NCBI RefSeq assembly: GCF_001723175.1
Contig: NC_064653.1
Location: 2,852,001 to 2,916,000 of the forward strand
Source of the DNA: Penicillium oxalicum
Taxonomy: Eukaryota > Ascomycota > Eurotiomycetes > Eurotiales > Aspergillaceae
Direction: 5' to 3'
Length of the DNA stretch: 64,000 nucleotides
Position numbers and translations under genes: made by a program. Below, in pieces: positions 12,699-25,959 of this stretch. A model generated the notes under the pieces. That model saw only the letters and a list, made by a program, of their open reading frames with translations. It was not told where the DNA came from and ran no database searches. Numbering within the stretch: the stretch's first letter is position 1; the number at the start of each line of letters is the position of its first letter.

Positions 12699-14617
12699 CT
12701 AAAGCACATATCGGAAACCAGCGCCATAGTTATCCTCTGCCGCGATTTCTCCGCCCTTGGCTGGACCGGCGTCTAGTTTCGGGCCGAATTTCTTGTCCAG
12801 TTTTCGATTTTCATAAACCAACAGCAGTCGTAAACATAGAGCGAGAACAGTGGTGAAGAACATAAAAGCGGCGCAAATGGACATGCCCTTAATATACCGC
12901 GGAGCCCCGGAGTCCGGGAATATGTTGGTCCCGAGAAACGGACCGCACTGTCCTATGAGATTCAGCAGGATAATACCGCCACCACGGCGAGTATCAGATC
13001 CTTGATTATCTAGGATCAAAGACACATGATTAGCATATTCAACAATGAAAAGAGAAAAGCCGCCGGCCACTTAGAGAGAAAAAAAATTTGGGGCATCGGC
13101 TTACTCAAGACCCAAGGCAGGATATTTGCAATAGAAGGGAAAATTCCACAAGCCGCTAAAAAGACGCCGAAGTACCGAACTCCCACTGATTCGCATGTTG
13201 CGAGCAGAACGTAGCCGATACCCCCGATCGCTGATAAGCCTGCAATCATCAACCCACGCTGTTGGATGCGATCTGCTATCCATGTCGTCACAATCGTGCA
13301 GAGGAAAGATGCGAAGAAGGGCGGAGCCGTCAGACCCTGTGCATTGATGGCGGTGAAGCCCATTTCCTTAAGGATGGTGGGCAGGAATACCGGCAGTGAC
13401 GAAAAGCTCACATTGCAGCTGAAATACATGAGCTAGACAGAAGAGCGCACATGTTAGCCTTGGGACCGAAACTCTTTCTTGCAAGATCAGTAAGAACTTA
13501 CCGCGGTGAACCACGCCTTGACATCCAAAAGGGTTGCGAGTAATTCCTTCCACTGGACCTTGTTATCCCGCTCCACCTCGCCTGATTGTTGCAGAGCTCG
13601 CGCGCGCGCGACGTCTTTTTCTTCATCCGTCAAAAATCTGGCTGACGAAGGTGTATCCGGAACGAAGAACCACGCCAAGATGGCAGCGGCGCAGACGGGA
13701 ACACCTTCGACCAAGAAAAGAAGCCGCCAATTGGCTAGGGCTGCATTTCCAGACGTGATCCCATACGCCAAGGCTCCTGCGAAAGTATTCGCAAGTGGTG
13801 CAGCTGACAGGAACAAGCCACAGCGGAGACCAAGCTCATGGCGACGATAGAAGAAAGAAAGCAGATACGGCACACCCGGCCCAAACCCGGCTTCAAAGAT
13901 ACCCATCAGAAAACGGAGAGCCATCATGCCTTGCCAATTGGTCGTCGCGGCTTGACACGATGCAATCAATCCCCTATGAAAGAGCGTTAGTCTCATTTGT
14001 CTCGATTCCTCTGTTTTGTTTATTCCTCGTTCGGTCGGAGAGATCGAAAGACCGATGAACGAATTGCATACCACGAAAAGATCAGAAAGGTAGCCCACTT
14101 ATGCGGCTTCACGATTTTCCACATCAAAGCCTGAAATTCAAATAGCGTGTATGAGATGTAAAAAATTGTCAAAAGCCAGGAATAGCGATCGCCAGTCAAA
14201 TGGAGGTCCTCCGCCATGCCGGCGATTTTGGCATTCCTATAGCACGTCGTTAGTCCTGGGGTACTGCTACACATTTCCACTGTCAACCTGTCGGATGCAC
14301 GCACCCAATGTTACTTCGGTCTAAGAAGGCCAGCAAGTCTGTTGATAGAAAGCTGTTAGTCTTGGCTAGGCAGAGGGTACCTAGGAGCGATCGATGATCA
14401 TACAAAAAAATGCCATCAATGTCGGCACATGCCAGTCCAGCTTCCTCAGCACCCGTTTCTCCAGCTCTGGATCAAACGCTGCCAAGGGAACGGGGTGGTC
14501 GTGTTTGCCGGGCGGCGCATACTCTTCACAGTCGGGGACTGTCTTTTCGATGTCCGTCCGGATGGGTGCATGTTGAATATCATCATGTGCTTCGGTTTTG
14601 ACGCTTGAAGGATCCAT
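12699..14617 (-). CDS. MFS permease of the allantoate/nicotinate (Dal5/Tna1, ACS) family
   Basis: A 507-residue anion:cation symporter-type MFS transporter, predicted in the plasma membrane with 12 helices. Six exons close in phase: 14617-14404, 14338-14305 (34 nt), 14236-14072, 13973-13502, 13432-13105 and 13009-12699. Correct splicing of exon 1 uses the GTATGA donor at 14403 and restores the family signature FYLLAFLDRSNIGNAKIAG. The later GTACCC donor would leave an in-frame TAG. Other hallmarks are MALRFLMGIFEAGFGPGVPY, RRHELGLRCGLF and FVPDTPSSARFLTDEEK. It lies just 3' of the NRPS on the same strand. Its promoter has no CGGAAAT site, so co-regulation with the NRPS is not shown. Members carry allantoate, nicotinate, pantothenate or similar anions; the substrate here is unknown. 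Confidence 0.88.
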
Positions 14618-15580
14618 TGTATTGCTTCAACACCAACATGGACCGCGAGAATGGGTATCGTAGGAGACAAATGCAGACCTGACGCCTGTCTTATTTATGC
14701 GCACTCGAAGGCGGCAAGGTCAAACCACGCAGCTCACATGGCGAGAGGGGACCTCAAATATGCGGGGATAAAAAAGATCGACGCAGAACCGAACTTGAGA
14801 TCGTCAGTTTCCACTGAATTTTGATTGCCCGGAATTGCCGATTGCCGATTCAGCTGCGACGGTCGCAAGGCTGGTACTCGACAACCCGACACTTTGTGTG
14901 ACCACCAGACTACCAGACATGAGTACTGTAGCAGTGTAGCAGTGTAGCAGTAGTCAGACCCCCTGTCAGGACCGCCCGATAGGGCGAAGATCCGCAAGGA
15001 TTCGCGCCACGACCAGACGGCTCTTGTTCCGCTTGCCGACACACAGAGATCCTCCACTCGCTCTGGAAGGCTTCACTTTTCAAGCTCCTCTCGACATTCA
15101 CAATCCATTCCAATTGACATTGATCAAGCTCTGAGGCTTCGAGGAAGGAGTTGCAACCATGATGGAAGGCTCAAGTGCATGACGACATAGTGAGAGTGAT
15201 CCACTGCGTCCGGCAGGAGACCAGGATTTTTCACCGGGTGAAGTGGATGTTCTCTTTTGCCGGTGGTCCCAGTGTTTGGGCGGAGAAACTCCGAAAAGCT
15301 TACTGCCGTGGGTCCCTCCACCCACTGCGACTCTGGCCACTATGCGAAGTGCTTGCCTTCTCCATCATATTGCAGTCTGTGCCTCCAGGATCACTAAATC
15401 TAATCACCAGTAATTCCCCTCGAGAGAGAACTGCCTGTGAATTTTCTCATGATCAACTGCCGAGGTACTATTGACTGTGAGGGAACAAGATCAAATCATA
15501 AAGTTGCATCAATTTCATATCTCCTTATATACAAAATGGTCATCGAGAACAAAATCAATAACGCCAACAAAGGAAACAAA
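14618..15580. other. Intergenic region between permease and NRPS
   Basis: 963 bases holding the permease promoter and the NRPS 3' UTR. A short tandem repeat, GTAGCAGT repeated about three times, lies near 14925-14953. No coding signal and no CGGAAAT motif were found. Confidence 0.45.
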
Positions 15581-18500
15581 TCAATCACTTTTGGTCTGGA
15601 GAACGTGTAGCGAGTCACTCCCTGAGGAAACTTCAGCCAACTTGTCGGTCAAATCAATAATCTCGGTGGCAATCTGCTGCGCCGCTTCTTGCTCGAATAC
15701 ATCCGAATCATACATGATTGTGAGACGGTGCTCGTTGTTGGGTGCTTTGGAAACCTCCACGACAAGAGCGTACGGCTGGAACATCCGAACCTTGGACTTG
15801 GCCATGACCAACCACCGACTGGCGAGCTCTTCAGCAGAGTTGGCACTTGGCTGGAAGGGCTGGTACAGGAAGAGACAGTTGTTTCGTGCCGTGTCGCGAG
15901 ACAGCTCAGCAGCGTCGTAGATGTCGTTCAAGCCAACATTTCCATTCTCGGTGATGGCCCAGAACATGTCCTGAATACCTTCGAGGTAGGCCTTGAGAGA
16001 TTGGTTGAAGTCGAGGTTGGAGCGGACCGGAAGGAAGTTGGCCAGGGTACCATTGACGGTCTGGGGATCAACGTCCGCCATGTCGACGTTGCGTCCACTG
16101 AGGAGGTAGTCGAAGCTGATGTCTGTTTGGCCGCTGGCCTTGGCGAGCCAGATCTGGTAGGCTGCCTGGAAGATGATAGATACAGTGACACCATGCGCCC
16201 GAGCAGTAGTCTCCAGATTCCGAGTCACCATTTGGCGAACCGAAGCGTTCACTTTAGGATTGGATGCCGCGGGCCATGAATAGGACTTGCCCTGCATGGT
16301 CTCCTTCCAGAACTGGAGGGTGGAGTCACGGTCCGACTGATAGATGTGTGTGGCAAAGTCCTTGAATTGGCCATGCGGCGGGAGAGGAGTGCCCTTGAGG
16401 ATAGCCCCAAAGTGTTCATCGAAGATGCGCAGCAGAGTACCATCGTAGGCGGCATGGTTCATCTTGATCACGGTCTCCCATTGACCGTCAGGGTATTCCA
16501 GGATAGCATATTTGATGAAGGGGTTGCCAAACTGGAATCGTTCCTCCCAGAAGGCTTCCACAATTGCGGAGCGTTCATCCTCGTTGGCACAAGGAACGAC
16601 CATGAGATCCAGATCGCTCGATTTGAGCACCACGCCTGCCCACTCCTTCCGGTTCACACGAATCCATGATGTGCGAAGAATATCATTCGCTTCCGTGAGC
16701 TTTCGCACAGCGACAACCCAGTCATTCATATTCACAGATTCTGGCATGACCCGAGCTGCCATGAGCACCCACATCTGTTCAGGGCGCTCGCCCTCTTCCA
16801 AGAACTGAACCTGTCCCGGTGGGCATGGGTAGACTAGAAATCACCGTCAGCCTCGAATGTTCCACACGCTCATAATTTAATTGCGTAACTTACCGTATTC
16901 CACATCATCATCAAGGTTCAGGTTGCTGGACTTGATTGCGTCGAGAACGCTGGGGGGCGCTTGGTAGGCAGGCTTGCTAGATGCCCGATTCTGACGTTCA
17001 TCCGTGCGCATCAACTCGGCCAAGTCACTCAAGACGGGCGTCTTGAGAACATTCTTGACACCCAAGGCATAGCCGGCCTTTCTCGCCAGACTGGTTGCAC
17101 TGATGGCAGCGACGGAGTCACCACCCAGTGCCAGGAAGTCCGAGTTCTTGCCAATGTTGGCCATCGGGATTCCCAAGACATCCGACCAGATCTCCTGTAG
17201 GGTCTGCTCAGCCTTGGTCTCCACAGGCACAACCTCTTCCATTATGCCACTTCCCTCAAAGGCAAATTGGCTCATTGTCATAGCATCAAGCTGCTCAATC
17301 CAGCGGGTAAGCACCTTTCGGTCGGTCTTCCGGGAAGGCGACTTGGGGAAGTCACCAACAGGGATGATGTACTTCGGAATCATGTAGCTCGCAAGGGTAC
17401 TGAGTGATGCGCGTAGCTCACGAGCAACATCCGCATGGTCTTCCGCCTTGAGAATCTCGCAAGGCCCTGGATTGAAGACGCACACTGCAACCAGGTGCTT
17501 GTTACCCTTGATGGTGATAGCCAGGACGGCAGTACCTTGCACCAACTCAGTCTTCAGAATTGTCTGCTCAATCTCAGCCAGCTCAATGCGGTGACCGTGA
17601 ATCTTGACCTGGTTGTCCTTGCGGCCCAGACATTCAAGCTCGCCGCCGGGAAGCCAACGTGCCAAGTCACCAGTGCGGTACATCTTCGGAGTATCGAGAA
17701 CATTTTCCAAGAATGCAGCCTTCGTCAAGTCATCACGGCCAACGTACCCTGCGGTTACCTGTGGGCCAGCAACGCAAAGCTCGCCAACTGCGCCGTAGGG
17801 CACCAAATCCGTTCCATTGGGGTCAAGGACAAATCCCATTACCGTTGGGAAAGGCGCGCCAATGTTGCTCGGTCGTCCGGCGGGGTCCACATCCTTGGTT
17901 GTAATGACCATTGAAGTTTCGGTAGGTCCGTAAACATTGAGAATGCGGTGTCCAGGGCTCCATTTGGCGATGATATCCGGGGTCAATGGCTCACCCCCGA
18001 CAATAAGAGTGTGGAATGAAGGAATTTCTTCGGGGTCCATCAATCTCGCCACGGTCGGAGTCAGGATTGCCTGATGAGCGTTCATCTCGTTAATGACACC
18101 GGGCAGGTCGGACTGCATCTTGTCCGAAGGGGCCATGCAAAGTGTACCGCCTGTGCTCAGGGTGTTGAAAATGTCTTGCACCGAAGCGTCAAATACGTAG
18201 TTGGCGAACTGAACGGTCCTCCACTCTCCAGCATATCGACCCTCCGCAACGGCCATGCTCGCGACGGCAGCAGTGGCAGCGCGGTGAGGCACCATGACAC
18301 CCTTGGGAAGACCAGTACTACCACTGGTGTAGATGATATACGCAATGTCTTCGGGGCAGACTTGAGTCTGCGGCGAGCTGGGGGACATCTCGCTAATCCC
18401 AGCGTCATTGACGTCAATTGCCTCGAGATCAGGGAGTCCATCAACATCAGCCTTAAATTCGTCGTGCACAATGATGAACCTGGCTTTCACGTCCTTTGCA

Positions 18501-21500
18501 ATAAATGCATTGCGGTCAATTGGGTTGTCTGGACTAAGCGGAACATAAGCTGCGCCGGCCTTCATCACACCCAAAATCGCAACCATGGTGTCGATCGACT
18601 TGTTGAGCATAAGGGGGACCGCATCGCCGACCTGTACCCCCTTCGACACCAAGTAGTTGGCCAAGAGGTTTGCCTGAGTATCCAACTGCTTGTAGGTGAC
18701 CTGAATCTCACTGTCCCAGTCAATCGCAACAACATCAGGAGTTTCCAGCGCGAAGTTCTCGAACCGCTCATGCAGGAGACTTGGCGCAGGGATGTGAAGC
18801 GACTCTCGGTTGGAGATGGTGTTGTAAAGGAAGTCCATCTCCTCGGTCCCAATAGTCTGCAAATCACGGACTCGCTGGCTTGGTTCTTTGACAAACTGCT
18901 GGAGGACCTTGGCGTAAGAGTCCAAGAGGAACTTGACACGTCTTGGTTCCATCTGCGATGATAGGCTGATTTGCAAAGCGTTGTCAATCTCTTCAATCTC
19001 CAGGGTCGTGAATTCAGATTGCCACACCGGTCGCTCTCCGTAGCGATGGAAAACTTGGCTCATTTCCTCAGTATCCTCATCTTTCACGAGGATGTTGACC
19101 ATGGTATCGAAAGAGCTCGAATTCAATTGGGCGGCTGCGAGAGCATTGCGAATTCCGTGATGAGCGTGCTTCAAAGTGCGAAGGAAGTTGTCCCGAATGG
19201 AGTGAGTCAGGCTGATCAAAGTGCTCTCCGGATCGAGGGTGACTCTCTGAGGGACCACAGTCAACGTTGGGCCATCAATGCTCTCAATTCCCGTGACCGG
19301 TGCGTCTCGGCCAGAAAGAGTGGTTACAAAGGCAACATCCAACTGACGAATGTGGTGAGAGAGAACAATGCCCCAAGCTGCGTACAGAACAGATCCAGCA
19401 GAAAGACCGTTCTTGGTGAGCACCTGGCGCCCTTGATCCCACGGAAGCTGGATCTTTGCCACAGAAGTCTGATTTTGTGGGACAGTGTTCAGAATACTTG
19501 GCTCTACCCCTTCCAAGTATTTGTGCCAGTAAGCATCCTGTTCCGCCTTGGAAGACTTCGCGAGATATCGCACGAAATTCTTGAAGGGGGTTCTTGGGCT
19601 CAGTGGCAGGCCGAGGTAAACCCGGGAAACATCCTGGTAAAGGAACCGGTGGGACCAGAAATCAAACAGGGAGTGGTGAGTCGTGACAACAAGTCGGTCG
19701 TCGAGGGTGACGGTGAAGCGGGCAAGCGGACCATCAAGTGTGAACTTGTCATTCTTAGAGTCCTCCATGTAGTCGTCGAGGTTCTTGTCAACCTCAACCC
19801 AAGGGAAGGCGACATCGTTTCGCAATACCTGGAGGAAACTGCGTCGGTCGGGAACGAAAGACGTGCGGAGGATGTCACTCTTGCCAAAGACTTCCAGGAA
19901 AGCCGCTCGAAGCTTCGTCTTGTCGAGGTTGCTGATATCCCAAACCCTGCGGTAATTGTACATAGACTGGTCCTCTTCGATTGTTGCAAGAAGGCCTTCC
20001 TGCAAAGGTGTCGCTGGATAGGCATCTAGCACGCCGTCTTGTTTTTCAAGCTCCTGACGAAGTTTGGAGTTTGAAACAAGAGAGAAGGGTTCTAATTCTT
20101 GCTCTGCGTCTGCATCTACCTCGGCTTGCTTTGCAACACTTTCAAGACTGCTGCCATTCAAGAGATCGCCCAGATCAACGGAGACACCGTTCTTCCGGAG
20201 CTCGTTGATGGCTTTGATAGCTTCAATCGAAGTGCCTCCCAATGCAATGAAGGAGCTTTCGCGGCGGATTGTGGTCGCTTGAAGCGAAAGGATGTCCGCC
20301 CATGTGCTGGCGATTCTCGACTCCACGGGATCAGTAATAGTCTGTGACGCCGATGAGAAAGTGGCGGAGACTAGCGACTCCCAACCGATCTCCAACGCCT
20401 GGGCCCGAATCGCGCGGACGTCTGTCTTGCCGTTTGAATTGGTGGGCAGAACGTCTAGCTGCATCCATAGGGATGGGATCATGAAAGCTGGAAGCTTCTC
20501 ACTTGCAAGTTCCTTCATGGACGCTACCAGTTCCGGCCATGATTGGCCAGAGGAAGGCACGATTGCGGCCACAAGGGTCAGTTTTTCCCGCATATCGACG
20601 GCAACAACAGCACATTTGTTAACACGAGAATGCTGCGAAAGAACCCGATCTACCTCAACGGGGTTGATCTTCTGTCCATTGATCTTGGCCTGGAAATCAA
20701 GACGTCCGAGAATTTCCACACCATCGGCGTGCATTCGAGCGATGTCACGGGTCCGATACATCACGCCGGCGCCGAATGGGTTGGGGATGAAGACGCTTGA
20801 TGTCACATCTGAGTTGCTAGAGCCTGAAGTCAGGTATCCTGATGCAAGCTGAGGACCGGCAAGACACAATTCGCCAGACACGCCCATGGGGGTCAACTCA
20901 GTGGTGCCAGGCTTCAAAATGAAGACCTGTGTTGTATCACTTGGAAGGCCGACCACGCCAGGGTTGCTGCTGGGATAAAGACGTGTGCCAAAGTTCAACT
21001 GCGCACATTCGCTCAAACCGTATGTGTTGCGCAGCTCGACCGCATCGGCCCAGGCAACCACAAGCTCGCGTGTGATCTTCTCCCCGACCAGAATGACTCT
21101 CTTCAGAGACGGAACTTCCTCGGGTTTGATGATGGACAGAGCGGAAGGAGTGATACCCAGAGCCTCAACCTGCATCGAGCGGATGATGTCGGCAAGGTTG
21201 CTGGTCATACGTTCTTTGCTGGCCAGAAGCAATGTGCCTCCGTGAACGAGTGTTGACAGCATGGTTCGTTGGGCAGCGGAGAAAGTGGGGTTATAGAAAA
21301 GGAGCCATCGTTGAAGACCCTTCAGGGAATGATAGTGCATTCCATTTGTCGCGGCTCCATGCGTAAGCACTGCACCCTTGGGTGCGCCCGTTGAACCAGA
21401 GGTGAACACGATGTAGCACCGATCCTGCGCCTTGATGGCGAGGTCAAGGTTGGAGGAAGCGGTCATTTCGTTTGTGGATTCGATCAAATCTTCCAGCGCA

Positions 21501-23296
21501 ACTGTGCCTGGGTACAAAGAAACATTGTCACTGGTCGTCAGAACCATTTTCGCGGAACAGGTGTTGATAATGCTCTGATTTCGCTCCACAGGGCCAGCTG
21601 GATCGAGGACAGTGTAAGCTGCCCCGGCCTTCAACACGGCGAGAATCGCAATGATCAAGGACGTGGATCGTTCAATGCAGACGGGCACCACTTGGCCTCT
21701 GATATCTCGAGAATACAGCGCATGTGAAGCTCTGTTGGCAAGTGCGTTCAATTCTGCGAAGCTCAGGGCTGCATTTTCCTCGAACTGAACAGCTGGAGCA
21801 TTTGGGGTTCGCTCCACCTGCTCCTCGAACAACTTCGTGATAGTGTATGTTCGGCGAGGCTGTGCCAACGAACGGGCAATTTGCACTTGTTGCAGTTGCT
21901 CGTCTCGGGATGCAAGATCCAGTTTCTGCAGAATAGTGTTGGGGAGGTAGAACTTGTCGAGGGCGCTGTGAAGTGCGTAAGAGAAGTGATCAAGGAGCAA
22001 CTGTGCATCACTCGATCTTGTGAGGGTCGAATAGCAAAGCGTCAGGGTGGCAGGGCTGACGCCGTTGATGAAGAACAACAACGGGAAGCCAGTGCACTGG
22101 CCAGCGAAAATGGGACCACTTCCATCTGGCGAATAGCGAACGATTGACTCGACCTGCCCACGAAGATGTTGTGTGACCTTGTCATAGCCAATGAATGCAT
22201 GGGTTGACGCAGACTGATGGACATTGTCGATCTTATCAGCGAGGGTGGCAAAGGTCTCCTCGCTGTCCAACGTCACTCGGATCGGATAGGTATGATCAAG
22301 GTATCCCACACAAGAAGCAGTGCCGGAGAAACTGGCATCACGTTCCACAGCTGCAAAGAGAACATCACCTGCTCCAGAATGGCAGTGGAGAATGTACGCC
22401 CAGAGTGTCTCATAGATCAGCTTCCGGCGCAGACCCGTGGCATGCTCCAATCGAGCCAGCCCGGGGTGAGAGTTTTCGTCGATATGGACTGTGACTGCAT
22501 TGCGTTCTTCGATTTGTCCGATATCGAAAATCTTCGTGCTCCACGGAAGCGCGCGGGGTGGCACAGCTCCTCGCAGCTGTGTCTTCCAGAACTCAGCGCT
22601 GGCTGTAGCATCTTTTGTGTGCTCGAGGAACTTGTGGTACGAGGCCAGCGGTGTGTGCTCAGCTACGGGCAGATCGCAGTACAGCCGAGCCAAGTTCCGC
22701 TTGATGAGCTCCAGGGAAGTGCCATCCACAAGAGCTCTTCGCGCATAGATTGTGAGTCGGAGGCCGCCACTAGGATCGCGGCGAACGACCAATTGAGCAA
22801 CATCCTCGTCGCCAGTTGTTTCAAATTGCGATGAACGTGACGAGTTGTTAGATGTAGCACGGTCCGTGTTCCACTGGATATCTGGAGTCCGGTCGAGCAC
22901 GCGCTGGAATGTTTGTCCGGAAATTGGGTTGGTCCGCACAACGGCTCGCAAGCAGCAATCTGCGAAACGAGGAGTCAGCGTTTGTCCATGTTTGTGAGCA
23001 AGGAAGTCAAGGGGCTATCACGTACGAAGAGAACACAGTTGTTTCCAAGCGGAGCGGATACGTGCAACATCTGGAGATGCATTCCGAGGAAGAATGAGAC
23101 TGATACGGCACCATTGTTTCTCGTCTGACTCCAATATCTGAGCCTGTGCCGGGGTCACCGGCCATTCTTCGAAATCTGTTTCTTCGTCCACATCGTTAAG
23201 ACCACGAAGGGTTTTTTCGTTCAGAACCTCGGCATGATCAAAGGGATCGTGCGACAAGAGGTCGATGGCCTGGTGGTGCTGCTGAACCAGAGTCAT
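15581..23296 (-). CDS. Bimodular non-ribosomal peptide synthetase, C*-A-T-C-A-T-C
   Basis: A 2529-residue NRPS from three exons (23296-23026, 22959-16894, 16833-15581) whose phases close. Domain order with rough residues: degenerate C (20-440; its active-site motif reads RRALVDG near 164 instead of HHxxxDG); A1 (463-950; core A3 YIVFTSGSTGAPKG near 605); T1 (LGGTS, Ser ~1001); C2 (from ~1069; HHSLFDF near 1185); A2 (1485-1990; A3 YIIYTSGSTGLPKG, A5 NVYGPTE); T2 (LGGDS, Ser ~2039); C3 (2115-2529; NHAAYDG near 2238). Aligning to GrsA-PheA, the A1 pocket reads S-A-R-G-I-V-T-Q-L with Ser in place of the Asp that holds the alpha-amino group. The A2 pocket reads D-A-Q-I-I-G-V-M-V. A1 probably loads a carboxylic acid and A2 an amino acid; the terminal C may release the product. 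There is no thioesterase, reductase, epimerase or methyltransferase domain. The product is unknown. Confidence 0.95.
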
Positions 23297-25959
23297 GGTG
23301 CTTTTTGATTTTGCCCAAAGTCTAAGTCTAATCAACTGAGAACAAGAGAAGGTTAGTGATACCAAATCATTTGCTTGAATAACTCAGAAACATTCTCGGT
23401 TGAGAATATCTTCACCTTTACGGGAGTGAGAACTCACGAGAATTGGATTTGTTGAAATACTTCAAGCTTTTGCTTTTTTGACTTCCAACGTATTTGGAAA
23501 TGAAAATGTCACTGATGATAGTTTTTCGGATTGAAAGCTTGAGAGCTTGGTTGAGATGACTCTGTGAACGAGGTCGATGATTGAGAATGACTCGACACGC
23601 CGAATCGTGAGGTCTTTATATCTTCTTTGAACATCTTCGAATCTGAACAACTTTGACGTGGCGGCAACATTGTCGTCCGACACACAATAGCCTTGAACTC
23701 GACTCTCCGGCCGTTGAATTCAATTGAGATTTCCCTAATGAGGATTTCCGGTTTGATCCCTCGGTTGGTTGACCTGGAATTGGAAGTAGAGGCCACAAGC
23801 GGTCAACTCCCGCCATCCTGAGAAAAGTAAGAGAATGCACATAGAAAGTATTTCCGAAGTGCTCGGGACGACTTGCATGAAAAACTTTTGCGTCAACACG
23901 AGAAGTGTACGGTTTCTGTAAGCTGATAGGCTGTCAATCTCTTGTCAGACGTGGAGTCTTTCTTACTATGCATTCAATCATGCTCGTGTATCATCCCGGT
24001 GCCCTTCTACAACTATTCTCTAGATAGGCGCTTGTAGGCTGGTTGTATCCTCTTTGCAAGGATCCAAATTGATTTTAATCCATATAATTCCTTGACGGTA
24101 GAGACTGTCTACCGTAGTTGAGCGCATATGGTTCGACTTCCCACCCAAGGGTACGCCGTTGAGCAGCTACTTGCGTCTGCATCGCAAAGACACACTCATC
24201 GCACGGGCAGTTTCCGAGAGGCAAAGTCATCGTATTGGACGGCAGGCCTCCGTGGGGTCTAGGGACGCCAAGACGTTCGATGGCAACTGCTTCCATCATC
24301 TGAAAAGATGGCCATATCATGTCCGCATTAGTGGCTCTTGATCAGCATCGATCGTCAAGGGAAATTCTCCATCTGCATGCATGGGGCAGGGGTAAGAGGC
24401 GCATATGCATCATAGTCTGCACGACTCTCGGAGACCATTGGTATGTGGGTCTAGAGGAGCAGTCTCCGCATGAAAGGTCTGCGAGTGGCGCACGGAACAC
24501 ATGGAGGTCCTGCACGTCAATCTCTGAAGAAAACTGCATTCCCGAGACGACTATTTCCGGAGACTGCGTGGGGGACAATTTGTGGAGGCGGTATAGATTC
24601 CTGATTGTATATCCGGGGCACTGTTCTGCCCATACGATCACGTGATTTAGGCGGTGGATGTGGATCCATCGTGATGGAACGGGCGCTGTTGTGTGATCTT
24701 TCATCGGAAATATCGAGTTGGCGCTATCCGAAGTCTATGTGCATGGAAAAGTCAGCTCCCGTTGGGCTCCTTCTACATAGCATGATCGGCTTCAATTGGT
24801 TACCTAAGTGCTGAACAAACAAAAACACACTAATTTCGCCAGATCTCATGCATATTCATTACGATCCGTATACTGGAACTGAATTGTATTCCGCAGCCTC
24901 AGTACTTACCTAATCGCTCTCCACGGTGGTAACGTTATATATCCTAGTCAGGCGATTCAAGTATGAAAACCGGCCAATTCTGGCAAAGAGCCCTGGTAAC
25001 GCGAATCAACTTTTCTGGTACAGGTTGATCGCATCCATAATTTGCTCATTGTCATTCTCTCTAGAAATCCCTGGAATAGTCTGACACTAGCAGTCGATCC
25101 AACGTGACATATGTAGTAAGAAGTTTCTCCTCCATGAGTAACTGCCCACATATTCTTCACGAGATGCGGGCCGCGATGACCGGCCCGTCGTGGGGGCTCA
25201 ATTGACGACCCACTGACGTCGGATTCACTCACCCATCACGGTTGCATCTCGGATGGGACCGTTACGACAAGACTGACCACTGACAATCAGGCGAAGAAAA
25301 TTCAGAGATCTTTGAGACGGAGACTTGACAGCACAATCCATCAAGCCTTTGCCAATTCGCTGCTTTCCACAGAGTCATGCATGCGCAGGCGCTCGTGGGG
25401 CCTTGAGTCGCTCGGAAATCTCATTCGAAGGTGCCTAGAATAAACTCGAGCGCCGGAATCCACACCATCGGGCTGGAAGATTCGATCGAGCTAAATGGGC
25501 AGGGGGTCAAAGAATCTCAAGGGAAACAGTGGGTATTGCCGCTCCGAGGCAAGTACAAAAAAAAAAAAAGAAAGAAGCAATTGAAGAATGTTGCGATGGT
25601 GGAAACACTATTACCCTCGGATAAGGTTGTGCACGGAAATACTCCACTCGTGATTCGGAAATCCTCTAGCGCAGTTTACTCGCGGTTAAGGATCAACAGT
25701 GTCAGTGCGCCCAGGAAATTCCGAGCAGTCTCCAACAACGACTTTCGGGTTTCATTTGTTCGGAAAATGTCCAATTGTGTCTTCATGTACGAATCAATCA
25801 TGATCAGAAATGGGAGTCGAAGATTGTCCACGCAGTCAAGCCATGGTCTATAAGTACCGTCTTCTTGCCGCATCAAAATCCTCACACATCAATCAAACTC
25901 GTCTTTCCTGAACAACAGAAACTCCGCAACCAAAGTCGTCAGCTTCATTTTCTTTCAAT
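23297..25959. promoter_or_regulatory. NRPS / CMD-like divergent promoter region with seven CGGAAAT sites
   Basis: 2.66 kb between two divergent start codons without a convincing gene. The 7-mer CGGAAAT (or ATTTCCG) lies at 23744-23750, 23850-23856, 24553-24559, 24705-24711, 25413-25419, 25634-25640 and 25656-25662. A near-match (CGGAAAAT) lies near 25760. A TATA-like TATAAAG on the minus strand at ~23614-23620 probably serves the NRPS, leaving a ~290-nt leader, with two sites 120-240 bp upstream of it. A TATAAG near 25848 probably serves the CMD-like gene. An A12 run lies near 25558. Confidence 0.6.

Noticed and set aside
14389..14404. Donor GTACCC for exon 1 of the permease
   Set aside because: It would retain an in-frame TAG. 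The upstream GTATGA donor restores FYLLAFLDRSNIGNAK.
17435..20029. Long plus-strand frames opposite the NRPS (for example 18074-18961 and 18971-20029)
   Set aside because: They are antisense shadows of the NRPS; their translations show no domain, while the minus strand has continuous A, T and C motifs.
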